A DNA stretch of 64,000 bases from JAHIKV01 sp965195225 (GTDB lineage Bacteria; Planctomycetota; Planctomycetia; Pirellulales; Thermoguttaceae). Position numbers and translations under genes: made by a program. Under the pieces are notes generated by a model. It saw only the letters and a list, made by a program, of their open reading frames with translations. It was not told the DNA's origin and made no database searches. Shown piece by piece: positions 22,561 through 30,882 of this stretch. The stretch lies in the NCBI GenBank assembly GCA_965195225.1, contig CBDAFL010000188.1, forward strand, positions 1 through 64,000, written 5' to 3'. Position 1 is the first letter of the stretch; each line of letters begins with the position of its first letter.

Positions 22561-23610
22561 TTAGAACCTTCCGTTTCGCACCTCGAAATGGGTTGGTTTG
22601 TCCAGAGTAGGACCGCCGCGAACGGTCCAATCGGCGATCCAGCGGATCAGTTGCGACTCGTCCACTTGCGGTTGACCGAACAACCTATTGGCCAGCGAGG
22701 CGTTGCTCAGCAGTGCGTCCGGCGCTTCTTCTCCGGTGAAACTTACCGGCCGGTCCATCAGTTTGCCCAACTGTTCGGCGACTTCCCGGACGCTCAACAT
22801 TTTCCGGCCGGTCACGTTGATCACCGCCGGGGGTGAGGCCGCCTCGTCGAACGCCTGCAACGTCATGGCGTTGTTGTCCCCCTGCCAGATCGCGTTGAAA
22901 TACCCCATCGTCACGTCGATCGGCTTGCCGGCCAGGACTTTTTGGGCCAGATCGACCAATACCCCGTAGCGCATTTCGTTGGCGTAATTCAAGCGGATAA
23001 CGGCCACGGGGATGCCGAAAGTTTGGCTGAAATGCGCGAATATCCGCTCGCGTCCCAAACAACTCATGGCGTATTCGCCCACCGGATTGGGCGGATCGCT
23101 CTCGATCGAGCCGGCGGCGGCGACCGGCACGAGCGGATAGACGTTGCCGGTCGAGTAGGCGACGATGCGGCTGTTGCGGAATTTTTCGCAGACCATGCCG
23201 GGCAGATAGACGTTTCTGGCCCAGGTCGCCTCCTCTTGGCCGGTGGCGCCGAATTTCATGGCCGCCAGATAGAGTACGTTCGGCACGTCGGGCAGAGCCT
23301 CCAACTGGCCGCGATCGAGCAAATCGCAGCGGATCGTTTCGATGCCTTCCGATTGAAGTTGCCTTTGCAGTTCGGGCGTCGAGAAGCGTGCCACGCCGAT
23401 CACACGGCGCCGCACGCCGCCGGCCCGACGGATCATCCGTGCCAGGCTTGGGCCAATCTTGCCCCCGACGCCCAGGATAATAACGTCCCCCTCCAGCCGC
23501 TCCATCGTCGCCACGACACCCGGCGTCGGGCGACTGAGCAACTCATCGAGTTGCTCGAGGTCCGCGATCCGCTCAGGTAAAGGCGACTGTTTACTACAAG
23601 AGTTGGTCAT
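22561..23610 (-). CDS. NAD-dependent epimerase/dehydratase-like protein lacking the catalytic Lys
   Basis: The 349-residue extended-SDR protein has a Rossmann motif (VIILGVGGKIGPSLARM, near 44-60), the strand YLAAMKFG, and AYSTGNVYP near the Ser position. The YxxxK active site reads YAMSC, so the lysine is a cysteine. NAD binding is likely, but ordinary oxidoreductase or epimerase chemistry is doubtful. It leads the three-gene operon with the DHDPS-family and M20 genes, suggesting one small-molecule pathway that I cannot name. Confidence 0.82.
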   Translation of the reverse strand: MTNSCSKQSPLPERIADLEQLDELLSRPTPGVVATMERLEGDVIILGVGGKIGPSLARMIRRAGGVRRRVIGVARFSTPELQRQLQSEGIETIRCDLLDRGQLEALPDVPNVLYLAAMKFGATGQEEATWARNVYLPGMVCEKFRNSRIVAYSTGNVYPLVPVAAAGSIESDPPNPVGEYAMSCLGRERIFAHFSQTFGIPVAVIRLNYANEMRYGVLVDLAQKVLAGKPIDVTMGYFNAIWQGDNNAMTLQAFDEAASPPAVINVTGRKMLSVREVAEQLGKLMDRPVSFTGEEAPDALLSNASLANRLFGQPQVDESQLIRWIADWTVRGGPTLDKPTHFEVRNGRF

Positions 23611-24326
23611 CGGTCGGTAATGGTTAGGTCAGAAACCAGTGGTCTGAAACGAAAAAATCCGTCCTAAAACTCGCCCACACATGTTGATTTGTAGCAGCAT
23701 AACGAACTGACTGTAGCAAAATAATACGCTTCGGAACAGAGCCTACGCCCTCTGCCACAATAAGCCAAGCCGGATGCAATTGCCGGAAAGCCTTGCCACC
23801 AAGAGAGTTGGGGCGATTCCCCGATGTTTCTGACCAGGAAGCCAGGCGAGTGGCACGCCGAATGCTTAAAGAGAGCATCGGCGAAGCGAAAGAAAAGATT
23901 CGCCGGAACAAAGCGACTGGCCCGTGGGGCCTCTGACGATTTTGACCGGACGGTTACCTTGCCCTTACTGCCCGGTCGGCCGCTATGTAGGTGGCACGTC
24001 AAAGGCCCCTATTTTATTTCCTTTCCGAAGATTTTGGAAGAGGTAAAATTCCCGGAGGGCAAGGCGGCACTCTGCGGAGTGGGGACATGGGCCCTTCTGG
24101 AGCGGCGAAGCCGCAGTAGGTTTTTCACGCTGGGTGGAATCCCTCTTGTGCCTGCCGCGCCCGTAACCGTTCACGGCCCGCGGTGCCAGGGGATCAGCGG
24201 TCGGGGGGTAGGCATCAACCGGCTTCCCACGCTGGATCAATAATGAGCCTTGCCGCGAACCTGCCTTTTAGATACCCTTCGCCACCCCGCGGTCTGTTCC
24301 GATTTGTCACTTCTGTATTGGACCGG
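23611..24326. other. 700-bp region without a recognised gene
   Basis: Open frames here have no family-like features. The 24.05-24.24 kb part is rich in short hairpins (GCGGCGAAGCCGC, CACTCTGCGGAGTG) and could be transcribed structured RNA, but I cannot match it to RNase P, tmRNA, SRP or 6S RNA. Confidence 0.5.
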
Positions 24327-24800
24327 ATGGAATACGAGGTTCAACACTGCGCTCGATGTTGTTCGACGTCCGGTCGCGAGTTCGCGCCGGGCGAAGAGTA
24401 TTACTCCGCGCTGGTTGTCGAGGACGACGAGCTGAAACGGTACGACTATGCGGCCGATGCGTGGCCGGGTCCGCCGGAGACGGCCGTCGGCTGGTGGAAA
24501 TCGCGCCTGCCGCAACGCAACGCCAACAAAAAACATTGGGCCCCAAACGACGTAATGCTCGACTTCTGGGACCGGCTGGCCGACCAATCCGACAAGCAAG
24601 ATATGCGTTACGTGCTGACGCTGCTGCTGGTCCGTCGCAGGGTGCTCAGGATGGAGGAGGAGAAACTCGATCCGAACGGCTTGGAAGTGTTGGTGGTGCA
24701 TTGCCCACGCCGCGACGCGATGTACGAAGTTCCGGCGGTCGTACCATCGCCGCCGCAAATTGATCGGATTCAGGAGGAGCTTGCCACGCTGCTGCGGTAG
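24327..24800 (+). CDS. Conserved hypothetical protein with N-terminal Cys motif
   Basis: The protein (about 157 residues) begins MEYEVQHCARCCSTSGREF, a CxxC-containing segment typical of a small planctomycete family. An acidic middle and a basic helical part (LVRRRVLRMEEEKLD) follow. A longer start at 24243 would add a non-conserved-looking arm. No function can be proposed. Confidence 0.7.
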   Translation: MEYEVQHCARCCSTSGREFAPGEEYYSALVVEDDELKRYDYAADAWPGPPETAVGWWKSRLPQRNANKKHWAPNDVMLDFWDRLADQSDKQDMRYVLTLLLVRRRVLRMEEEKLDPNGLEVLVVHCPRRDAMYEVPAVVPSPPQIDRIQEELATLLR

Positions 24801-24864
24801 CTGAGGGGAGAGGGGAGAGGGACGAGGGGTGAGGGACGAGGGACGAGGGACGAGGGGCGAGAGA
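24801..24864. repeat. GGGACGA heptad tract
   Basis: About eight GGGACGA/GGGGTGA units fill the spacer and supply the only purine-rich sequence before the next ATG. Confidence 0.82.
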
Positions 24865-25068
24865 ATGAAAGTGAACCTGCAAACGGCTGGAGTCGGGCTT
24901 CTTTGCACAATGGCCATGACAACGGCAATCGGGTTGGGTTGTAGTAGTTTCCAGGGGCCGAGATATCCGCCGCCATCGCCGCCGTTGGTCGACGAACCGG
25001 CCAAAACCATCGACATCGGATGCAGTACCAAAGAGGTCGGCCCTCGCCGCGTTGAGGACCACCGGTAA
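24865..25068 (+). CDS. Short lipoprotein, likely truncated paralogue of the next gene
   Basis: The 67-residue protein has a signal peptide and lipobox (IGLGC near 23-27). SSFQGPRYPPPSPPLVDEP follows, which resembles the mature N-terminus of the neighbouring lipoprotein (NTFPWAKYPPPTPQPRLLPP). It ends shortly after, so it looks like a duplicated 5' end that acquired its own stop. It may be a small functional lipoprotein or a relic. Confidence 0.6.
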   Translation: MKVNLQTAGVGLLCTMAMTTAIGLGCSSFQGPRYPPPSPPLVDEPAKTIDIGCSTKEVGPRRVEDHR

Positions 25069-25132
25069 TCCATCGACAAATCCCACTGCACGATACACCA
25101 TGAATCACTCTGGATGGACAATACGCCGAAAC

Positions 25133-26062
25133 ATGAACCACGCGGTTGCGATTCCGATGCTGGTATTGTTGGCGGTGACCGGAGCGGGCTGCAACACATT
25201 TCCGTGGGCGAAATATCCGCCGCCCACGCCGCAGCCGCGGCTGCTGCCCCCTTCGCCGACGTTGGAGCAAGTCATCGAGGTGGTGAATCGAAATAATTCG
25301 CGGATACAGTCGTTTTCGAGTTCCCGGGCTTCGATCGACGGGCCGGGCTTCCCCTCGCTGAGGGCCAGCGTGGCCTTCGAGCGGCCGAGGCGGTTGCGAT
25401 TGCGGGCCGAGACCGGGCTGACCGGGGCGGAATTCGATCTGGGTAGCAACGATGAGTTGTTCTGGTTCTGGGTGCGGCGGAACCAGCCGCCGGCGGTCTA
25501 CTACTGCCGCCACGACCGGATCGCCGCCAGCGAGGCGCTGCGGGCAATGCCCATCGATCCGGAGTGGCTGATCGAAGCGTTGGGCGTGGCGGAGTTCGAC
25601 CCAGCCTTGCCGCACCAGGGACCGACTCCCTTACCCAACGACCGGCTGCGGATCGACACCATCCGCAACACGCCCGAGGGACCGATGACCAAGATCACGA
25701 TCATCGACGGTTCGCAAGGCTGGATTCTCGAACAGCACCTGTTCGACGCCCAACGTCGGCTGCTGGCCAGTTCGGTCGCCGGCGAACATCGCCGCGATCC
25801 GCTGAGCGGCCTGGTAATGCCCACGGTCGTGCGGATCAACTGCCCCCCGGCCCAAATGTCGATGCGGATCAATCTGGGCAATGTGGAGATCAACCGACTG
25901 TCGGGCAACACCGCGGCGTTGTGGACAATGCCGGAGTATCCCGGCGCGCCGGTGGTGGACCTTGCCGATCCGAACTTCCGGCCGCCGCCGTCGTCGTCCC
26001 AGGCGTCCGCGACCTCGCGCCGTCCGGCACCGCGGTCCAATTGGCGGCGTCCCACGCGATAG
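25133..26062 (+). CDS. Lipoprotein with LolA/LppX-like half-barrel domain
   Basis: The protein (309 residues) has a signal peptide and lipobox (VTGAGC), then a YPPPTP proline stretch. The domain that follows alternates strands such as SFSSSRASIDG, RLRLRAETGLTGAEFDLG and TKITIIDGSQGWILEQ. That pattern is like LolA-type outer-membrane lipoprotein carriers or DUF-type lipid binders. The Pro/Ser-rich tail is disordered. An ATG at 25100 is an alternative start. Outer-membrane attachment is inferred. Confidence 0.78.
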   Translation: MNHAVAIPMLVLLAVTGAGCNTFPWAKYPPPTPQPRLLPPSPTLEQVIEVVNRNNSRIQSFSSSRASIDGPGFPSLRASVAFERPRRLRLRAETGLTGAEFDLGSNDELFWFWVRRNQPPAVYYCRHDRIAASEALRAMPIDPEWLIEALGVAEFDPALPHQGPTPLPNDRLRIDTIRNTPEGPMTKITIIDGSQGWILEQHLFDAQRRLLASSVAGEHRRDPLSGLVMPTVVRINCPPAQMSMRINLGNVEINRLSGNTAALWTMPEYPGAPVVDLADPNFRPPPSSSQASATSRRPAPRSNWRRPTR

Positions 26063-26143
26063 CCGGCTGCAAGCCCCGTACTCTCGCTCCCACGCGGAGA
26101 GGTCGTGAATTTTTGTAGAGTGCGTGATCGAGTCGGGGCGTTT

Positions 26144-26296
26144 TCAATCGGATTTTGAGGGAGCGATGCGATACACCTGGCACTCGGCCAAGGTTTTTTC
26201 GACCCGTTTGTCCAACTCGTCGAGCTGAACGATCAACTCCTCGTGTCTGACCTCCAATTCCTTCAGCAGGTCTAGTTGCGCGGCTGGAATGTTCAT
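26144..26296 (-). CDS. Very small coiled-coil protein
   Basis: A 50-residue reading frame, MNIPAAQLDLLKELEVRHEE then LIVQLDELDKRVEKTLAEC, has strong heptad coiled-coil periodicity and codon use like its neighbours. There is no good ribosome site. It is convergent with the lipoprotein gene. Confidence 0.45.
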   Translation of the reverse strand: MNIPAAQLDLLKELEVRHEELIVQLDELDKRVEKTLAECQVYRIAPSKSD

Positions 26297-26685
26297 CAGG
26301 CAGGGGTCTCGGGGGTGAAACGTGGTGCCTTAAGTTCCATCGGTTGCCGGACGGCCAGGGGTCCAGCCGGCATGGAGGAGGGCAATCGGACTAAGTGTAA
26401 GGCCGTCAACATCTTACGGCTGGGCAAAATATACCGGCCAAGTTGATCGGATTGGTCGGTGGCCCACGAAAAGTGCTAATGCCGAGGCTGCCAAGACATG
26501 GGAAAGCGGGAGGGATTAAACGTCTCTACGCGAGAGGTCGATAAGGGGGTGGACAGGGCCAGCCCGGCAATGTAGACTACAGGGCTACACGTGGCGCGAG
26601 ATGTTTTCCTGCGTGGCGAGTGGGTTTGCCCCACCCTCTACACAAGCAATACTGGACGTTCAGATCAAACCCGAAGGAGGAATGA
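26297..26685. other. Upstream region of rpsU
   Basis: No gene seen. Short inverted pieces (TCTACGCGAGAG, TGTAGACTACAGGGCTACA) near 26525-26590 could belong to a leader of rpsU, but I recognise no known regulatory RNA. Confidence 0.45.
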
Positions 26686-26889
26686 GTGGTTAAATTGACG
26701 TTGCGGGAAAGAGAATCTATCCAAGAGGCGGTGCGTCGCTTCCGCAAGCTGGTCGAGCGGAGCGGGATCAAGAAGGAGATGCGTCGCCGCGAGTACTACG
26801 AAAAGCCAAGCGAGATCAAGCGGCGTGCCCGGTTGCGTGCCGAGCGCCGTTCTCGACGCGGCAGCACGATGGGCCGCGTCGGACTCTAA
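26686..26889 (+). CDS. rpsU: 30S ribosomal protein bS21
   Basis: The 67-residue basic protein (ESIQEAVRRFRKLVERSGI near the start, then YEKPSEIKRRAR) is a typical bS21 of the small subunit. The start is GTG at 26686 with an ideal GAAGGAGG ribosome site. An ATG four bases earlier would hit a stop after three codons. Confidence 0.95.
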   Translation: MVKLTLRERESIQEAVRRFRKLVERSGIKKEMRRREYYEKPSEIKRRARLRAERRSRRGSTMGRVGL

Positions 26890-27088
26890 CGCCTAAATCC
26901 ATGGCGTGTTATTCCGTTGGTTCCGAAGTGGTGGGTGCGCGCGCGAAGAGTTCTTGAGGTTGTTCTTCTGATTTTCAGGGCGTACAAGTGGTCGGTGAAC
27001 CGACCGCCCCTCATCCCACGCCCCTCGTGTGGCCTTGTTCGCGCCACTCGTGTACACTAAATACTAACCACCATCCACACACCCGCAC

Positions 27089-28210
27089 ATGCAACAGCAC
27101 GAGATCGACCTCTGGCACATGCGACGCGCGGTGGAGCTTGCCGCGCGGGGGGAGGGCTTCGTCGAGCCAAACCCGATGGTCGGCTGCGTGATTGCACGAG
27201 GCGCGGAAATCATCGGCGAAGGATGGCATCGGCGGTTCGGCGAAGACCACGCCGAGGTCGAGGCCCTGCGAATGGCCGGCGATCGGGCCACCGGGGCCAC
27301 GCTGTACGTCACGCTCGAGCCGTGCTGTCACCAGGGCAAAACGCCCCCCTGCACCCGGGCGGTGATCGAAGGCGGACTGCAGCGCGCGGTCGTGGCCTGT
27401 CGAGACCCGTTTCCGCAAGTCCAAGGCGGTGGCATCGACGAGTTGCGCGACGCGGGAATAACCGTGGACGTGGGGCTGCTGGAGCCTGAGGCCAGGCAGA
27501 TAAACGCACCATACCTGAAACTGTTGGAAACGGGCCGGTCGTGGATCATCGTCAAATGGGCCATGTCGCTCGACGGCAAAATCGCCACGCACACCGGCCA
27601 GAGCCGCTGGATATCGGGGCCGGAATCGCGCCGGATTGTTCACGTGCTGCGCGGCCGGGTCGACGCGATTCTTATCGGGCGCGGAACGGCCGAGCACGAC
27701 GATCCGCTGTTGACGGCCCGACCCCCCGGTCCGCGAACCGCCCTCCGCGTGGTGCTCGACACACAGGCAACGCTCTCCGGCGACAGTCAACTCGCGCGCT
27801 CCGCCGGCGAGACGCCGGTGCTGGTGGCCGTGGGGACCGAGGCTTCTTCCGCCGACCGCCTGCGGCTCGGCAACGCGGGCTGCGAGGTGTTTGTCTGCGA
27901 TGGCGATACTCACGCCGACCGGTTGGACTCATTGCTATTGGAGCTTGGCCGTCGCCAGCTGACCAACGTGTTGGTCGAGGGTGGCGGCCGCGTGTTGGGC
28001 AACCTGCTCGACGCGCGGGCGATCGACGAGGTCCACGTGTTCGTCGCTCCAAAACTCATCGGCGGCGAGGAATCGACCACGGCCGTCGGCGGCGCGGGTA
28101 TCGCCGAGATTTCCGCGGCCATGCAATTGGATTCGCCCGAAGTGCGACAGGTGGGCGACGATATTTATGTCCGCGCCCGAGTATCGCGCGATAGCGATGC
28201 AGCGAACTAA
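27089..28210 (+). CDS. ribD: Riboflavin biosynthesis deaminase/reductase RibD
   Basis: RibD performs the second and third steps of riboflavin synthesis. The 373-residue protein has the N-terminal zinc deaminase (PNPMVGCVIA; H54 and E56 in HAEVEAL; C79 and C88 in PCCHQGKTPPC). A C-terminal reductase follows from about 150 (IVKWAMSLDGKIA, then SRWISGPESR, and VLVEGGGRVLG near 293). Both domains are complete. No other rib gene is adjacent. Confidence 0.96.
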   Translation: MQQHEIDLWHMRRAVELAARGEGFVEPNPMVGCVIARGAEIIGEGWHRRFGEDHAEVEALRMAGDRATGATLYVTLEPCCHQGKTPPCTRAVIEGGLQRAVVACRDPFPQVQGGGIDELRDAGITVDVGLLEPEARQINAPYLKLLETGRSWIIVKWAMSLDGKIATHTGQSRWISGPESRRIVHVLRGRVDAILIGRGTAEHDDPLLTARPPGPRTALRVVLDTQATLSGDSQLARSAGETPVLVAVGTEASSADRLRLGNAGCEVFVCDGDTHADRLDSLLLELGRRQLTNVLVEGGGRVLGNLLDARAIDEVHVFVAPKLIGGEESTTAVGGAGIAEISAAMQLDSPEVRQVGDDIYVRARVSRDSDAAN

Positions 28211-28217
28211 TGTCGCA

Positions 28218-28252
28218 CGTTTAGCAGCCGCCGTTCCGGCGGCCGCTAAACA
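28218..28252. repeat. GTTTAGC-GCCGCC palindrome after ribD
   Basis: GTTTAGCAGCCGCC pairs with GGCGGCCGCTAAAC. It may help terminate ribD, but it resembles the dispersed palindromes of this genome (a variant lies near 28970-28998). Confidence 0.75.
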
Positions 28253-28275
28253 GATGCAATTACGCCTACGATACG

Positions 28276-28608
28276 TCACGGTCCGATGCTGGGCGGATTG
28301 TCGGCCAGAAAGTCGCGAGGACCGCGGGTCGTGTAGTAGGGATAGGTAATGGCGCCAGTCGGCGGACCGGGAGTATTAACCTCTTCGCAACACTCCTGGC
28401 AACCTCTGTCGCGGCACCTCCGGCAACGCACCATCCGTCCGGGGTCGCCGCAGTATTCTTCGCCGGGGTCGTCGTAGGACTGGCAACCCTCCGAGGCTTG
28501 GGCGCAACTATCGTCCATGCAGGTCGCGGGACTCCGCCCGTGGGTAACACAGCCGGTCAGTCCAACCAAGACAAACACCGTCAGTACCGAGTACATCGCG
28601 CGTTTCAT
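28276..28608 (-). CDS. Small Cys-rich lipoprotein
   Basis: The 110-residue protein has a signal peptide with lipobox (LVGLTGC, about 14-20). The mature part is rich in cysteines (MVRCRRCRDRGCQECCEE), suggesting metal binding or disulfides. It is a planctomycete-type hypothetical. It is convergent with ribD. Confidence 0.75.
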   Translation of the reverse strand: MKRAMYSVLTVFVLVGLTGCVTHGRSPATCMDDSCAQASEGCQSYDDPGEEYCGDPGRMVRCRRCRDRGCQECCEEVNTPGPPTGAITYPYYTTRGPRDFLADNPPSIGP

Positions 28609-29026
28609 GTTGGGTCTATTCCTTGTTTGCTCTTGTCAAGTTTGGCGGGGCGGGTAGGATCGAGACGCGGGAAGGTTCCCCCGCCTTCATTTGACATCGG
28701 CCCGACAATCGTTAGAGTCCAGAAAATCGACAGAACCGCTCGCCGCGTTAAGGTTCGCAAGGTTCCCCCCCGATAAATCCGGGCGTTTTCGTGTAGAATG
28801 GGCAAAACAGCCCGAGTTTGCAGGCGCGGCCTATTGTCATTCTGAGCGTAGCGAAGAATCTCCGTGAAATTGGGCGATATCCTTCGCTACGCTCAGGATG
28901 ACAGAGGGGTTTTTCCGACAAAGCACTAGCAGCAAGTTCCCAGAGACCGACTTTTTCGACGGGCTGTTGGCGGCGTGCTTACACGCCGGCTAAACGCGTA
29001 CACCCCAGTATTCAACGATCATATCG
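28609..29026. other. Intergenic region upstream of the phosphoesterase gene
   Basis: No gene seen. It carries the inverted repeat at 28835-28903 and a GCGTGCTTACACGC hairpin near 28975. A promoter for the minus-strand lipoprotein is expected at 28.61-28.75 kb. Confidence 0.6.
28835..28903. repeat. TGTCATTCTGAGCGTAGCGA inverted repeat
   Basis: TGTCATTCTGAGCGTAGCGA and TCGCTACGCTCAGGATGACA are near-perfect 20-nt arms around a 29-nt loop, a MITE- or REP-like element. Confidence 0.9.
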
Positions 29027-29917
29027 ATGGTTGCCTCCCACCAATACGTTGAGAACATCCTGAAGATTATTGACGAAGCCGCCGAGGCCAACCGTCAGAC
29101 GCCCGGCCGGCAAGGTTGCACGGTCGCGCTTACCGAGGAGTTGGCCGAGGAAGTGATGGTCACGGGCGACGTGCATGGGCATCGACGGAACTTCAACTCG
29201 ATCTGCAAGATCGCCGCCTTGGAGGAGCATCCGCGCCGCCATCTCGTGCTCCAAGAGGTCTGCCACGGCGGGCCGGCGTACGAAGAAAACGGCGGCTGCA
29301 TGTCGCACGCAATCCTCGAAGACGTCGCCACGCTGAAGGTCAAGTTCCCGCAACGGGTCCACTTCCTGCTGGGCAATCACGAAATGGCCGAATTGAGCGA
29401 TTACCCCATCCAGAAGAACCGGCAGTTGCTCAACCTGCTGTTTCGGCTTGGATTGCAACAGATGTACGGCCCGGCCGCCGATGACGTCCAAAAAGCGATG
29501 CTTCGCTTCTTGTGGAGTTGCCCGTTGGCGGTCCGGCTGCCGTGGGGCGCGTTTATCTCGCACAGTCTGCCCGAGGAAGTCGATCAACGTGGATTCGACC
29601 CGACGATTTTCGAGCGCGAATTGACCACCGACGATTGCCTCGAACAATCGGACGCCTTTCGGCTGCTCTGGGGTCGGGATTATCGCCGCGAGAACGCCAA
29701 GGCGTTTTGCGAACTTGTCGGCGCCAAACTCCTCGTCACCGGCCACGAGCCGTGCCAGGAAGGTTTTGTCGCTCCCAACCAGCAGCAGATCATTCTCGAC
29801 TGCTGCGGCGGGATGGCCGCTTACGTGATACTGCCGGTGGGAACGGAACTCAGCCACTCGGAGGTAATGGAGCGGGTTAAGATGGTGGGGGAGGGAGGAG
29901 TTATGAATGATGAATGA
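29027..29917 (+). CDS. Calcineurin-like metallophosphoesterase (PPP type)
   Basis: The 296-residue protein has the binuclear-metal signatures in order: VTGDVHGH near 46-52, LLGNHEMAE near 115, ISHSLP near 183 and VTGHEPCQEG near 237. It resembles PPP-type phosphatases; the substrate is not predictable. Its last codons (GGVMNDE) are encoded by a GAATGAT heptad tract that also spans the stop. Confidence 0.9.
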   Translation: MVASHQYVENILKIIDEAAEANRQTPGRQGCTVALTEELAEEVMVTGDVHGHRRNFNSICKIAALEEHPRRHLVLQEVCHGGPAYEENGGCMSHAILEDVATLKVKFPQRVHFLLGNHEMAELSDYPIQKNRQLLNLLFRLGLQQMYGPAADDVQKAMLRFLWSCPLAVRLPWGAFISHSLPEEVDQRGFDPTIFERELTTDDCLEQSDAFRLLWGRDYRRENAKAFCELVGAKLLVTGHEPCQEGFVAPNQQQIILDCCGGMAAYVILPVGTELSHSEVMERVKMVGEGGVMNDE

Positions 29918-29969
29918 TGAATATCGCCTCGGCCGTGACTTGGACTACCTCGACTTGTCGATCCGTATG

Positions 29970-30368
29970 TTACTCTTCAATCCATTCCCAGTTATCGAAG
30001 TAATCAAACCGCCCGCCACATTCACATGTGTCTTCTCCATCTTCTTTTTTCACATGATGACAAGTGTCGCATATCACCTCCTCCTTGAGGCCAAGATTCA
30101 TAGAAGCAATACTTTTCCTAAGAATAAGTTGTAGAACATAGCTTGCGATGGCCACGATCAAGGAAATTAAGGTTATGACAAAGAGAATCTGAAACAAAGT
30201 GAAAGATCTAGATGTGCTATTGGGAGATGGAGAGCCAAAAAGTGCACAGATGATACAAGCCACGAAGAAGATAAAAAACACGCATACTGGTCCACTAAAA
30301 GACAACCAATAACGATCGCGAAGGCTGCGCTCCCTGGCAAGTTGTTGATCACTCTTTCGTGCCCACAT
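29970..30368 (-). CDS. AT-rich small membrane protein with zinc-ribbon C-terminus
   Basis: The 132-residue protein has two membrane segments (about 24-44, SFSGPVCVFFIFFVACIICA; and about 60-82) and a CDTCHHVKK...CECGG zinc ribbon near 101-122. The region is clearly more AT-rich than its neighbours with different codon use, suggesting transfer. Its function is unknown. Confidence 0.65.
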   Translation of the reverse strand: MWARKSDQQLARERSLRDRYWLSFSGPVCVFFIFFVACIICALFGSPSPNSTSRSFTLFQILFVITLISLIVAIASYVLQLILRKSIASMNLGLKEEVICDTCHHVKKEDGEDTCECGGRFDYFDNWEWIEE

Positions 30369-30403
30369 CAGATGTACCTTCTATAGAGAACGAGTCCGCA
30401 AAA

Positions 30404-30601
30404 TTACAGATCGAGTTCTTTTTTTACGGCGTCGAGCGACACGGTCGGCGCGTCGGCTTCCTCGACCTTTGCCTGGCGGAGTTGCTTCAAGTCTTCAAAT
30501 TGCTGCAACTCTTCTTCCAGCATCAAAAACTCTTCGTAAGGCAGAACCACGAAAGCCTTTTGACCGTCGTGCTCAAGAATGTTCGGATGAATAGCGACCA
30601 T
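30404..30601 (-). CDS. Phd/YefM-like small antitoxin candidate
   Basis: The 65-residue acidic protein (MVAIHPNILEHDGQKAFVVL then PYEEFLMLEEELQQFEDLKQ) has the short strand-helix layout of Phd-type antitoxins. AAGGAAGG spaced four bases before the ATG at 30601 decides the start. Just upstream in another frame, CEVELKPRAKKELRRIAN ends in a stop. It looks like a remnant of a ParE/RelE toxin N-terminus, but it lacks an in-frame start. Confidence 0.6.
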   Translation of the reverse strand: MVAIHPNILEHDGQKAFVVLPYEEFLMLEEELQQFEDLKQLRQAKVEEADAPTVSLDAVKKELDL

Positions 30602-30882
30602 TTTACCTTCCTTAAGTGCGATAAACGTTGGCAATTCGTCGCAATTCCTTTTTGGCCCGCGGCTTTAATTCGACCTCGCATCACATCAAATTAGTATACT
30701 ACTGTGCCCCTCTAAAAGGCAAGGAAGGGTATCTAGCGGGGGGAGTCGGACTGCCACATTCCCCCATCCCGCTATTGGAGAAAACGGCGGAATCTGTTAC
30801 AAGGGCCGCATCCAGCCTAGTTTATGTCTTCGCGCCTTTTTGGCAAGCGAACCGATCTATACCGTCCCGAGGGTTGCCGGCT

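Noticed and set aside
24000..24240. Structured RNA (RNase P, tmRNA, SRP or 6S)
   Set aside because: Only small hairpins are visible; none of the conserved cores of these RNAs could be found.
23824..24243. 139-codon open frame
   Set aside because: Irregular composition, no motif and no ribosome site; it overlaps the hairpin-rich region.
26297..26685. Riboswitch or r-protein leader upstream of rpsU
   Set aside because: Only short inverted segments; no known motif recognised.
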